The translations under genes were made by a program, and so were the position numbers. A stretch of DNA of 64,000 nt from Dyadobacter sp. UC 10 (GTDB lineage Bacteria > Bacteroidota > Bacteroidia > Cytophagales > Spirosomataceae): assembly GCF_008369915.1 (NCBI RefSeq), contig NZ_VSRN01000001.1:1892001-1956000 (forward strand), given 5' to 3'. The notes below the pieces were generated by a model. It was given only the letters and a program-made list of their open reading frames with translations. It did not search any database and had not been told where the DNA came from. Positions 52,303-60,652 of this stretch are shown piece by piece; the first letter of the stretch is position 1; every line of letters starts with the position of its first letter.

Positions 52303-52505
52303 TTCGAAAAGTGTTACACAAAACTAAAAGCTGGCGACGAAGGTTTTGATAGGATTTCTTAGGACACGTTGTAGGATTGTCACTTACACTGTCATCTAAA
52401 TACTATCAGCTTTCAAACAATCTGCTACAAATCGACACTTTCTAAAAACGGATGTTTGCACAGTAAACATAATGCTGAAAGGCACAAACTAAACAGAACC
52501 GAAAC

Positions 52506-52964
52506 ATGGGATTACTATCATTTTTTAAAGGTGTAGGCGAAAAAATTTTTAAGAAAGAGGATGCTGCCTTACCGGTTGCTGAGGCAGAACCGCTACGTGC
52601 AAGTGCATTGCTTGCACATGTAAAAGCACTTGGACTTTCGTACAATTCCCTTTCAGTGAAGACTTCTGCGGATTCTGTTATCCTCGAAGGCGAAGTAACA
52701 ACGCAGGCAGACGCCGAAAAGATTGCGCTTGCAGTGGGTAATGTGGAAGGTGTAGAGCTCGTAGACAGCAGGCTCAAAGTTGCAACACCTGCATCGCCGG
52801 CAAGGTATCATACAGTCAAAAGTGGCGACAGCCTTTCCAAAATTGCTTTGGAAGTTTATGGGGACTTACAAAAATACCCTGTCATCTTCGAAGCTAATAA
52901 GCCTATGCTTACTCACCCGGATAAAATATACCCTGGGCAAGTTCTTCGGATACCAGCACTGTAA
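52506..52964 (+). CDS. BON-LysM domain protein (Kbp/YgaU-like)
   Basis: 152 aa starting 'MGLLSFFKGVGEKIFKKED'. It has a BON domain (about residues 35-90, 'SLSVKTSADSVILEGEVTTQADAEKIALAVGNVEGVELVDSRLKV') and a C-terminal LysM ('RYHTVKSGDSLSKIALEVYGD … HPDKIYPGQVLRIP'). This is the layout of E. coli Kbp (YgaU), a potassium-binding protein. No signal peptide is visible. It heads a group of small stress-type genes (YegP, DUF937) on the plus strand. Confidence 0.92.
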   Translation: MGLLSFFKGVGEKIFKKEDAALPVAEAEPLRASALLAHVKALGLSYNSLSVKTSADSVILEGEVTTQADAEKIALAVGNVEGVELVDSRLKVATPASPARYHTVKSGDSLSKIALEVYGDLQKYPVIFEANKPMLTHPDKIYPGQVLRIPAL

Positions 52965-53073
52965 GACAACATTTGAACTGAAAGGCCGCTTTACTAGCTG
53001 GCGTATAAAGGCAAGCGTTCTCAAAATAAACAAGTATCCACTTCTCCAGTTTATTTAATAAAAATCAATTCTG

Positions 53074-53406
53074 ATGGGAAAATTCATTATTACAAAAAGG
53101 TCTAACGGAGAATTCCAGTTTAACCTTAAAGCAGGTAATGGTCAAACCATTTTAGTGAGTGAAGGCTACAAATCCAGGGCGAGTTGTGACAACGGCATCG
53201 CATCTGTCAGAATTAATGCAGCTTTTGACAACCGCTACGAGAGCAAAAAATCGAAAAACGAGAAACACTTCTTCAACCTGAAAGCCTCGAATGGGCAGGT
53301 GATCGGTAGCAGTGAAATGTATGAGACAACCGCTTCCAGGGACAAAGGAATCGAATCCGTAAAAGCGAATGCACCCGAGGCTACTATCGACGATCTAACG
53401 CAATAA
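53074..53406 (+). CDS. YegP-family protein (DUF1508)
   Basis: 110 aa made of two tandem DUF1508 units: 'FIITKRSNGEFQFNLKAGNGQTILVSEGYKSRASCDNGIASVRINA' and 'HFFNLKASNGQVIGSSEMYETTASRDKGIESVKANA'. This is the YegP organisation; function unknown, small cytosolic. A hairpin terminator lies about 120 bases downstream. Confidence 0.93.
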   Translation: MGKFIITKRSNGEFQFNLKAGNGQTILVSEGYKSRASCDNGIASVRINAAFDNRYESKKSKNEKHFFNLKASNGQVIGSSEMYETTASRDKGIESVKANAPEATIDDLTQ

Positions 53407-53524
53407 CACCACTTTGAAGGTTGGAGCGCAGGAGTTTGACAGGCCAGTCAATTGATAAGGTTGCCTGGATCTGGAAAATAACAGGTCAGCAATTCAAAGA
53501 ACTTCGGCTAGATAGAGTTTTCAG

Positions 53525-53548
53525 TCTCCCGGCGCGACAGCCGGGAGA
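53525..53548 (+). terminator. Hairpin terminator after the YegP-like gene
   Basis: TCTCCCGGC / GCCGGGAGA, a 9-bp GC-rich stem with a 6-base loop, followed by ATTGATTTTG. The U tract is weak. Confidence 0.6.
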
Positions 53549-53605
53549 ATTGATTTTGTCAGTGAGTGCTGAAATACAATTTGTTAATAATTAAACTTGA
53601 AAATC

Positions 53606-54121
53606 ATGCTTGACCAGTTGTTTGAATTAATACAAAAAAACGGAAAAGAAGCAATCATCGAAAACCAGGCGGTGCCTAATGAACATAATGACGCGGTAAT
53701 GCAGGTAGCGCAAAGTGCGATCGTTGACGGTTTGAGCAACCTATTTAAACAAGGACAGATCAGTGCTTTGTCGGACGTTGTGAAAGGTGCGCCTGCCGAA
53801 AGCAATCCCGCAGTTCAGCAGATTTCCGACAACTTCATGGGTAATATCATGGAAAGATTCGGGATAAATGGCGCTTCGGCATCCTCGATTGCTTCGGCAG
53901 TTATTCCGGTGGTGATCAATCAAATGCTGTCAAAAACCCAATCGGAAGGAAGTAACGGCCTCGACCTGGGCAGTATATTGGCCAACTTTGCGTCCGGTAA
54001 TCCCGCGACCGGCAATGCTGGCATTTCAAGCAATGATCTGATGTCAATGCTGGGAAAGTTTGGTCTGGACAAAGACGGAGACGGTACCGTTGGGCTGAAT
54101 GATCTATCGAAATTATTGTAA
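53606..54121 (+). CDS. DUF937-like protein
   Basis: About 171 aa from MLDQLFELIQKNG (53606); an ATG three codons upstream (53597) is possible. The pattern 'NPAVQQISDNFMGNIMERFGINGASASSIASAVIPVVINQML' and the G/S/N-rich linker resemble DUF937/YidB-like proteins. The C-terminus has an EF-hand-like loop 'DKDGDGTVGLNDL'. There is no signal peptide. It is related in domain type to the DUF937-OmpA fusion at 47.1 kb. Confidence 0.7.
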   Translation: MLDQLFELIQKNGKEAIIENQAVPNEHNDAVMQVAQSAIVDGLSNLFKQGQISALSDVVKGAPAESNPAVQQISDNFMGNIMERFGINGASASSIASAVIPVVINQMLSKTQSEGSNGLDLGSILANFASGNPATGNAGISSNDLMSMLGKFGLDKDGDGTVGLNDLSKLL

Positions 54122-54178
54122 GCGCATTCGCTTAAATTGCCCGGCTCAATATTAAGGACTGGTTTCTATACTGTGAAA

Positions 54179-55669
54179 TCAACGTCGCTCCTTCCGGATT
54201 GCAAGTGTAGCGTCGTGCCCGAGGTCCAGAATTTCATAGGATTGTGTTTTGGACAATGAATCGAGGAGAGCGTGTCCCTTTTTCTCGAAGAGCAGATATT
54301 TTGTCTCGGTGGTATCCAACGCAATTGAAAGTCGGGCGTAACGCTGATAGGCGGTGTGGATACCAGCTTCCATGCTCACATCTTTGGTCAGGTACACTTT
54401 GGAACGTTCCGGGACTGCCGCTCTGAGCGCCCTTGCGACTTCATAGTTCCTGTCAAAATCCGGGTGCGCAAGCTTGTAGGCCACCAAGCCAACCAGTAAA
54501 ACGGCTGTCGCGGGAAACAATACCCTAGGTACCACGCCAAATCTGCCGACGAGCAGCAGCAATGGCTCGATGCAGCAGGCGGCGAAAAATAACCCTACAA
54601 ACGGAAGCGCGGGCATTAGATAATAGTCGCCTTGCTTCACGCTCACGAGCATTGGGAGAATAATGGCGATACCCAGAAGAATGTTTAAAACCCGTGCTTT
54701 CCGGGTGTTTATCGGGGCCGGGATATTGATTTTCGCGAAAAGCTTGAACAGGTAAAGCCCGCCCAGGATAAGCAAATGCGGGATGATATTGCTTAATAAA
54801 ACCATTACAAGATAGAGATGCGCTGTCCATCCGCTGGTAACGCGTTCACGCTTCTGCGCCAAGGCCGCAATAACCTGGCCTTCGAAGTAGTTTTTCAAAA
54901 AAAAATTTGCCGGTTGATAAATCAAAAGCGCAGCTAGCAGAATTAAAAATGTGATACCGGTTACAATCAAACCCGATGCTGCTTTTTTGAAAAATGCCTT
55001 TCCGTAAACAATTACATAGATCACCGGGAAAGCCAGCGGAAACAGACCAACCGGGCCTTTTGTCATACAAGCCAGCAATATCATGAGCCCGGCGGCTACC
55101 CATAAACGGATTTTTTGTTCCGGCGCATGCAATGCTTTTAATTGGAGATAGCACGACCACAAACAGAACACAGCCATCGTCGTGTCCAGCAGGTTATTGG
55201 GTACGCTCCACCAGACGACACGTATCCCGTACCACATCAGAACGGGCAGCCAGGCTTGCTTTTTTGCAGCGACGTTATCCCTAAACAACTCCCTCCAAAT
55301 CAAGCAGATCAGCAAAGTACTTGCCAGTAAAACAAGCAGGTTGTAGATATTTTCAACTGCCAGACTATCGCCTAAAAGGCGGAAAAGCAGTGACTCCATT
55401 CCGAACATCAGCGGCGGATGTTCACAAAAAAAGGCGCAGCGATTGTAAGGCAGCCAGAAGGAATCGGCAAAATAGGGCTCCCAGAATGAACCCAGGCCCA
55501 GCGCCATATTACGCGAAATGGCCGCATAAGCCAGCCCGTCGACAAACAGAACGTGATCAAAAGACCGCGGGATGAAGGTCAGACTGATGAAGCAAACCGT
55601 TAACAGCCAACCGGAGACTTTTAAATTAAATATCGATTGGTGCGAAGCAACCAGATCTTTTGCCTCCAT
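54179..55669 (-). CDS. GT39/ArnT-type membrane glycosyltransferase
   Basis: 496 aa with about ten to twelve membrane segments. The first periplasmic loop holds 'FVDGLAYAAISRNMALGLGSFWEPYF' (acidic DG…, as in GT39/GT83 enzymes) and 'FCEHPPLMFGMESLLFRLLGD'. The C-terminal 90 residues are soluble. It transfers a sugar from a polyprenyl-phosphate carrier to an envelope acceptor; the acceptor is unknown. It ends 58 bases after the convergent DUF937-like gene. Confidence 0.88.
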   Translation of the reverse strand: MEAKDLVASHQSIFNLKVSGWLLTVCFISLTFIPRSFDHVLFVDGLAYAAISRNMALGLGSFWEPYFADSFWLPYNRCAFFCEHPPLMFGMESLLFRLLGDSLAVENIYNLLVLLASTLLICLIWRELFRDNVAAKKQAWLPVLMWYGIRVVWWSVPNNLLDTTMAVFCLWSCYLQLKALHAPEQKIRLWVAAGLMILLACMTKGPVGLFPLAFPVIYVIVYGKAFFKKAASGLIVTGITFLILLAALLIYQPANFFLKNYFEGQVIAALAQKRERVTSGWTAHLYLVMVLLSNIIPHLLILGGLYLFKLFAKINIPAPINTRKARVLNILLGIAIILPMLVSVKQGDYYLMPALPFVGLFFAACCIEPLLLLVGRFGVVPRVLFPATAVLLVGLVAYKLAHPDFDRNYEVARALRAAVPERSKVYLTKDVSMEAGIHTAYQRYARLSIALDTTETKYLLFEKKGHALLDSLSKTQSYEILDLGHDATLAIRKERR

Positions 55670-55914
55670 GCGGGTGCTTAATTGAGTCCCCGAATATCGC
55701 TAAGTAACCGCTGTCAACAAAACCGGTGGATAACTAATGTCGTAAGAGAACTACAAACATAATTTTATTTACAAATTTCTTTAAGAAGTCACATTCAGTG
55801 ATTTTGCGTAGCCAACATCGATAGAGAGAAAACCGGAGACAATTATGAAAATTGAATGCTGCGGCGGTGATTTATAAAAAGTGATTAATTTTAACAAAGA
55901 AAAGTAAAAAACGC

Positions 55915-55945
55915 TTGTAGAGTAATCTACATAATCCTATATTTG
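55915..55945 (+). promoter_or_regulatory. Bacteroidota-type promoter with embedded palindrome
   Basis: TTG (55915-55917) and TATATTTG (55938-55945) are about 20 bases apart, matching the -33/-7 consensus. Between them TGTAGA-GTAA-TCTACA forms a 6-bp palindrome. The -7 box ends one base before the ATG at 55947, which would leave almost no leader. Confidence 0.5.
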
Positions 55946-55946
55946 C

Positions 55947-56156
55947 ATGAAACAATTTTCCTCAATTCCCGAGGCTTTTGAGTGGTGGCTTAAAAATATT
56001 TATCCCACACTTCCAGCAGAGGTTAAAAAAGGGAAACCGGTTTCTGCCTGGCGCGATTACACGCATGGAGGAGGTATTTCGGAGAAAAGAATGCGTGAGA
56101 TTCTAATTGAATTTGGTCATTTCAAAATTGAAATGACAATTACTTATGAGCCTTAA
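55947..56156 (+). CDS. Small protein of unknown function, 69 aa
   Basis: The frame starts at ATG directly after a TATATTTG box. The peptide is 'MKQFSSIPEAFEWWLKNIYP' followed by a basic loop and 'GISEKRMREILIEFGHF'. It is probably cytosolic and helical. I know no family. A short hairpin terminator overlaps its stop codon, so it seems to be a separate transcript. Confidence 0.55.
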   Translation: MKQFSSIPEAFEWWLKNIYPTLPAEVKKGKPVSAWRDYTHGGGISEKRMREILIEFGHFKIEMTITYEP

Positions 56157-56168
56157 CAGGCTTTTTAT
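56149..56168 (+). terminator. Terminator overlapping the stop of the 69-aa gene
   Basis: AGCCT-TAAC-AGGCT followed by TTTTATTT. The TAA of the loop is the stop codon itself. Confidence 0.6.
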
Positions 56169-56306
56169 TTGAGGAAATTTTGTAGAGAAAACCACAAGTG
56201 CCTCTAAAAAACCCGGATGCAAGTTCTACAAACACGATGAGCACCCGGGTAGCTTGATCTTTTGAGAATCAAACCGTACGAAACTATAACCACACGTCAC
56301 AATCCA

Positions 56307-56567
56307 ATGGAAAAACAAGCTAATAGTCTTCATCAACTGATCAACGGAAACGAACAGGCTTTGATCAAGCAAGTCAGGATCATCGACGAATTCTTCAAAA
56401 TGGACAAAGCCAGCGAAATGATCGAATCGCTGAACACATTGACAGAAGATCTTTTATTCTCCAACGACCTTGACAATGTGACGCATAACATGCGAACGCA
56501 TATTGTGAACCAGCTTCGGGTCGTGACTCTACTTGCGAAATTGAGGGAATGCAGGATTAGGGTGTGA
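56307..56567 (+). CDS. Small helical protein of unknown function
   Basis: About 86 aa from MEKQANSLHQLING (56307); an ATG at 56262 would add 15 residues that look unlike protein. The sequence is rich in leucine, asparagine and acidic residues ('KMDKASEMIESLNTLTEDLLFSNDLDNV'), consistent with a helical bundle. No family recognised. Its end overlaps the end of the convergent lectin-like gene by 11 bases. Confidence 0.5.
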   Translation: MEKQANSLHQLINGNEQALIKQVRIIDEFFKMDKASEMIESLNTLTEDLLFSNDLDNVTHNMRTHIVNQLRVVTLLAKLRECRIRV

Positions 56568-57195
56568 TCTCAAAATTGGCGAAGGAAGGATCCGACATCG
56601 GCCCGGCCCACAAACCGATTTTACCGGTCGTAAACTTGCTCAGACTTTCCACTTCCAGGCTCGGCTTAGGCGAATGATCCACATAAACTTTAATGGCTTT
56701 GCCGGCTACGATTATTTTGACATGAAACCAGCCATCCGGATTTGGGACGGGGTTGACCTTGTTTTCATATTTGCCCGGAAAACTCTCACGCAATTTTGGC
56801 CATGGATAATCCGGCATCGAAGCATACTGGACAGACCTGGGCCGACGAACCGTATCGGCGTTCATAAAGTTGAAGGGTCGAAAATAGACGACATCTTGCG
56901 TCTTCGTATCCTGAAAATGAAAAGTAACGCCCACAAAACTTTGCTGCAGGACATTTTTACCTTTCACATCAAACTCGATCGTGCCGTTTGTAAAGTTGTA
57001 ATCTTTGAGGATCATAAAACCCTCCTTTTCATTGACATTGAACTTAACAGCCTTTTTCCCGCCATCGGTTACAGTTTGAACTTCCCGATTCGAAGTTTCC
57101 CAGAGATCCGCTTTGTGCAGGTCCGGGCGGATTGTTTGTGCTGAAACATGCAAATGCAGAAGGAAAATAAGACAGGATGCGAGTAAGATTTTCAT
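56557..57195 (-). CDS. Secreted concanavalin/DUF1080-like protein
   Basis: 212 aa with a signal peptide (MKILLASCLIFLLHLHVSA-Q). The mature part has the strand pattern of a concanavalin-like fold as in the 3-keto-disaccharide hydrolase/DUF1080 group: 'YNFTNGTIEFDVKGKNVLQQSFVGVTFHFQD', 'PNPDGWFHVKIIVAGKAIKVYVDH' and 'TGKIGLWAGPMSDPSFANFEI'. No catalytic residues can be assigned. It is divergent from a membrane regulator with a similar C-terminal fold, and may be under its control. Confidence 0.75.
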   Translation of the reverse strand: MKILLASCLIFLLHLHVSAQTIRPDLHKADLWETSNREVQTVTDGGKKAVKFNVNEKEGFMILKDYNFTNGTIEFDVKGKNVLQQSFVGVTFHFQDTKTQDVVYFRPFNFMNADTVRRPRSVQYASMPDYPWPKLRESFPGKYENKVNPVPNPDGWFHVKIIVAGKAIKVYVDHSPKPSLEVESLSKFTTGKIGLWAGPMSDPSFANFEITP

Positions 57196-57307
57196 AGCTG
57201 ATTGTTTTGATTTGGATAATTGACGAGCTCAAAAATCAGCTGAATAAGGTATTTTTGGTTGTTCAAACGCGCGCCAAATCCGTGCAAATGCATTCATATA
57301 GCCAGCC

Positions 57308-58582
57308 ATGACCAAAAACGGAGAAGAGCAAGACTTCCAAAAGTGCCTCGCGCTCATCGAGGCGCAGCTCGGCTGGGGCAACAGTACGCATTGGACCAAT
57401 TATGATTTTGAAAAACTGAGCGACACTTTTCACGAAAAAACGGGTGTAAGGCTCAGCGTAACTACATTGAAGCGCATCTGGGGCAGGCTGAAATACGACA
57501 GCGCCCCTACCCTGACCACATTGAATGCACTGGCGAGATTTGCTGGCTACACGGATTGGCGGATGTTCAGGCAACAGCAGGGAACGGATATTACCCGAAC
57601 CGAAAGCAGTGAGGAGGTATTAGCTCCTGCACCAGTTTTATCCAGAAGTAAATTTAACTTTTACTGGCTCCTTGCATTGTTGCCGCTTTTACTGGGTGGA
57701 TACGCATTATTTTCAATCAAACCTGCTGATACCGAGCTTGATCCACAGCTGTTTTCATTTAAAGCCAATAAAATGAAAACAGAAGGTGTACCCAATTCTG
57801 TGGTGTTTCATTATGATGCAAAAGCTGCCAAAAGTGACTCCGTTTTTATCGTGCAAACCTGGGACATGAGACGGCGGGCGCTTGTTTCGAAGGACAAAAA
57901 TTACCACTCGGCGATTTATTATTATCCAGGCTTTTTCAATACCAAACTCATTGCCGACAACCAGATCGTAAAAACACACGATTTGTGGATCACCTCCGAC
58001 GGCTGGTTATGCCTGGCCGAAAACGAACCCGCGCCGCTTTATTTTAAGAAAGAGGAATGTGTTAAAAACGACATTGTAGAGATAAATGAGCCTATTTTAA
58101 AAAACTACAACCTGTCGCTCCACCCAAAAGCACCGCGGGTGCGGCTGTTTAACCAGCGGGATATGGGTGATTTAAGTAATGATAATTTTGTATTTGAAAC
58201 GAATGTAAAAAATAACTTTGCCCAGGGCACCAATGCGTGCCAGCCTATGCAAATCCTTATTCAGTGTAAAGACGACGTGATCATTATTCCGCTCACTGCG
58301 AAAGCTTGTGTAGGCGACCTGTCACTCGCATTTTGCGGCACTTATCTGACCAGCAAAACCGCCGATTTATCCGGGTTTGGAGCCGATCTGACGCAGTGGA
58401 CAAAGCTCCGGGTTGAAACAATCAATAAAAAAGCAAGCATTTACGTAAACGGCGAAAAAGCCTATTCACTGGAATTCTCCAACCAGCCTACCGGTATCGT
58501 GGGCGTCCAGATCCGGTTTAATGGTACCGGCGCGGTGAAAGGTACCTGGTTTGAAAATAAAGGAAAAATGGTCCGGTTGTGA
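57308..58582 (+). CDS. Membrane-anchored HTH regulator with lectin-like sensor domain
   Basis: 424 aa. The cytosolic N-terminus (about 1-95) is a helical, probably DNA-binding domain ('LSDTFHEKTGVRLSVTTLKRIWGRLKYDSAPTLTTLNALARFAGYTDW'). One membrane segment lies near 117-137 ('FYWLLALLPLLLGGYALF'). The remaining 280 residues are extracytoplasmic and end in a concanavalin-like strand set ('FVFETNVKNNFAQG … LTQWTKLRVETINKKASIYVNGEKAYSL … TGIVGVQIRFNGTGAVKGTWFEN'). This suggests a one-component sensor reading an envelope ligand. It is divergent from a secreted protein of like fold, 112 bases away. Confidence 0.7.
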   Translation: MTKNGEEQDFQKCLALIEAQLGWGNSTHWTNYDFEKLSDTFHEKTGVRLSVTTLKRIWGRLKYDSAPTLTTLNALARFAGYTDWRMFRQQQGTDITRTESSEEVLAPAPVLSRSKFNFYWLLALLPLLLGGYALFSIKPADTELDPQLFSFKANKMKTEGVPNSVVFHYDAKAAKSDSVFIVQTWDMRRRALVSKDKNYHSAIYYYPGFFNTKLIADNQIVKTHDLWITSDGWLCLAENEPAPLYFKKEECVKNDIVEINEPILKNYNLSLHPKAPRVRLFNQRDMGDLSNDNFVFETNVKNNFAQGTNACQPMQILIQCKDDVIIIPLTAKACVGDLSLAFCGTYLTSKTADLSGFGADLTQWTKLRVETINKKASIYVNGEKAYSLEFSNQPTGIVGVQIRFNGTGAVKGTWFENKGKMVRL

Positions 58583-58766
58583 TCCTATTTCCAGCCCAAT
58601 TATCGCAAATGCCTTATCGGATTCAGGCAAAAAAAGAACACGTTTCCATGGTCTCGCGGTCCTTGCAGTTAGTTACCTATATCTCTCACCGTTCAACCCC
58701 TTGCATTTAACCGGATAGTTTGTAATATTTATTCGATAGATATGTGTTTGCTTTCAACGCAACATC

Positions 58767-60632
58767 ATGAGAATTTATATTATCTGCGCCTTATTGCTCA
58801 TTTCTGCGACTCAAAGCGCTTGCGGACAGATCGAGGTAATTCGGAAACTGAAAGATAGGCTTCATCAGGTCAAAGACAGCACGCAATATGTAGATGTGCT
58901 TAATAAAATATCGCTGCTATTTTACGAGCAAAATGCAGATAGCACACTTATTTATTCGGTTCGGGCACTGGAAATAGCCAGTCGGCTGGAATATGAAAAG
59001 GGTATAGCCGACGCGACCAACAACCTGGGTATTGTGTATGATATCAAAGGAAACAGCCAGCTTGCCATGCGCTACTACAATGATGCTTATAACAAGTACA
59101 GAGCGATCGGCGACTCATCCAATATCGTCCAGACTTTGATGAATATCGCGATGGTTTATGAGCTTAGTGGCAAGGATGAAAAGGCGGTCAATAACTTCAA
59201 ACAGGCACTTTCGTTGGGAAACCGCATCGCACACGATTCCATTACAGCGCTGGCGATCTATAATTACATGCTGATCTACCCTGACCATTTTAAAGAAAAG
59301 GAAAGAGAAAGGTATATTGAAAAAGCCCGCGCCATTGCATTGAAATATAAGGATATGCGCATGCAGCTGGCAATCGAGCAGCTGCTTGCCGAAGATTTTA
59401 TTTCTAATCAGGAGCACGCAAAAGGTATTGGTTTATTGCAGAAAACATTGGCTAAAAGTCTGCAAATGCAGCTATACTTTTTCAGTATGGACCTGATGAT
59501 CAGGCTGGGCGACCTGCACCTGGCCGCAGCACCTGACACCGCAATGAAATACTATGGAGAAGCGCTGATGATCGCTGAGCAGAAACTTTACCGGGTTTAT
59601 GCAAGAGAAATCTGTACCAAGCTTTACGAATATTTCAGGAGCAAAGGTGACATGGCCAAAGCCTACACGTACACGCAAAAACTGGTCAAACTATTTGAAG
59701 AACAGGCCGAAATAGACCGCGTTTCGGGGATTGATTACATTGAATATGCGGTGAAAGACCAGCAGCTCAAGTCTGCGCAGTTGAAATCAGTTTATAACTC
59801 GCGCTTACTGTGGCTTGCAGTGGCTGTTTGCGTCCTGACAATTCTCAGTATTGTTTTTTTATTTAGAAACTGGGTCCTGACCAGAAAGACCAACGAAGTG
59901 CTGCAACTGCAATTCCGACAGCTGGAATCGACGAGCGAAGCACTGGAAGAAAGCAACCAGAATTACGCACGGCTGATTAAAGTCATTGCCCATGACCTGC
60001 GAAATCCGATAGGCGCGATAAAAGGCCTGAGCTCGATGCTTTTGGAGGAAAAATTGACAGCCGAAGAGAATAATGAGTTCACCACGCTGATCAGGCAAGC
60101 GAGTGAAAGTTGCATCAAGCTGATCAGCGATTTGCTTGAAACCGATTTTAACCTGAAAGAATCAAAGCTTGTGAAAGAAGAGATAAACCTGGCTGCATTT
60201 TTACAACAAACCGTCAAGTTATTGTCTTTCAGGGCGAATGAAAAAAGTCAGGAGCTGATATTAAAAGAGCCAGGCAACGCAGTAGTTATGGCCGACCGGG
60301 ATAAGTTATTGCGGGCATTAAATAACCTGATCGTGAATGCAATCAAGTTCAGCCCGATAGGCGGCAAGATAGAAATTGCTGGTAGCCAGTCCTCCGAGGG
60401 GTTTTTGATTTCGGTAAAAGACTATGGCCTGGGCATCCCGGAAAACCAGGCGTCCCGGATCTTCGACCCATTCACATCCTCCAAACGCCCCGGTACTGCC
60501 GGAGAGCAGCCTTTCGGTTTGGGATTATACATAACAAAACAGATCATAGAAGCGCACCACGGCAGGATCTGGTTTGAAAGCGAAGATGGAAAAGGAACCA
60601 CTTTTTTTGTAATGCTGCCCATATCATTTTAA
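58767..60632 (+). CDS. TPR-containing sensor histidine kinase
   Basis: 621 aa. The signal peptide ends near 'SACGQ'. A periplasmic region of about 320 residues holds TPR repeats ('GIADATNNLGIVYDIKGNSQLAMRYYNDAYNKY', 'NIVQTLMNIAMVYELSGKDEKAVNNFKQAL'). One membrane segment lies near 348-368, then a short coiled coil. HisKA has His in 'IKVIAHDLRNPIGAIKGL' (about 412). The HATPase shows N box 'ALNNLIVNAIKFSP', G1 'VKDYGLGIP', F 'FDPFTSS' and G2 'FGLGLYITKQI'. All kinase residues are intact. No response regulator follows; the next gene is the phospholipase, 20 bases on. Confidence 0.95.
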   Translation: MRIYIICALLLISATQSACGQIEVIRKLKDRLHQVKDSTQYVDVLNKISLLFYEQNADSTLIYSVRALEIASRLEYEKGIADATNNLGIVYDIKGNSQLAMRYYNDAYNKYRAIGDSSNIVQTLMNIAMVYELSGKDEKAVNNFKQALSLGNRIAHDSITALAIYNYMLIYPDHFKEKERERYIEKARAIALKYKDMRMQLAIEQLLAEDFISNQEHAKGIGLLQKTLAKSLQMQLYFFSMDLMIRLGDLHLAAAPDTAMKYYGEALMIAEQKLYRVYAREICTKLYEYFRSKGDMAKAYTYTQKLVKLFEEQAEIDRVSGIDYIEYAVKDQQLKSAQLKSVYNSRLLWLAVAVCVLTILSIVFLFRNWVLTRKTNEVLQLQFRQLESTSEALEESNQNYARLIKVIAHDLRNPIGAIKGLSSMLLEEKLTAEENNEFTTLIRQASESCIKLISDLLETDFNLKESKLVKEEINLAAFLQQTVKLLSFRANEKSQELILKEPGNAVVMADRDKLLRALNNLIVNAIKFSPIGGKIEIAGSQSSEGFLISVKDYGLGIPENQASRIFDPFTSSKRPGTAGEQPFGLGLYITKQIIEAHHGRIWFESEDGKGTTFFVMLPISF

Positions 60633-60652
60633 ATTTCTTCAATCTGCAAAAA

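Noticed and set aside
52303-52505. HicA toxin partner for the HicB-like protein
   Set aside because: No frame on either strand matches the short HicA fold (GSH…G motif); the gene appears solitary.
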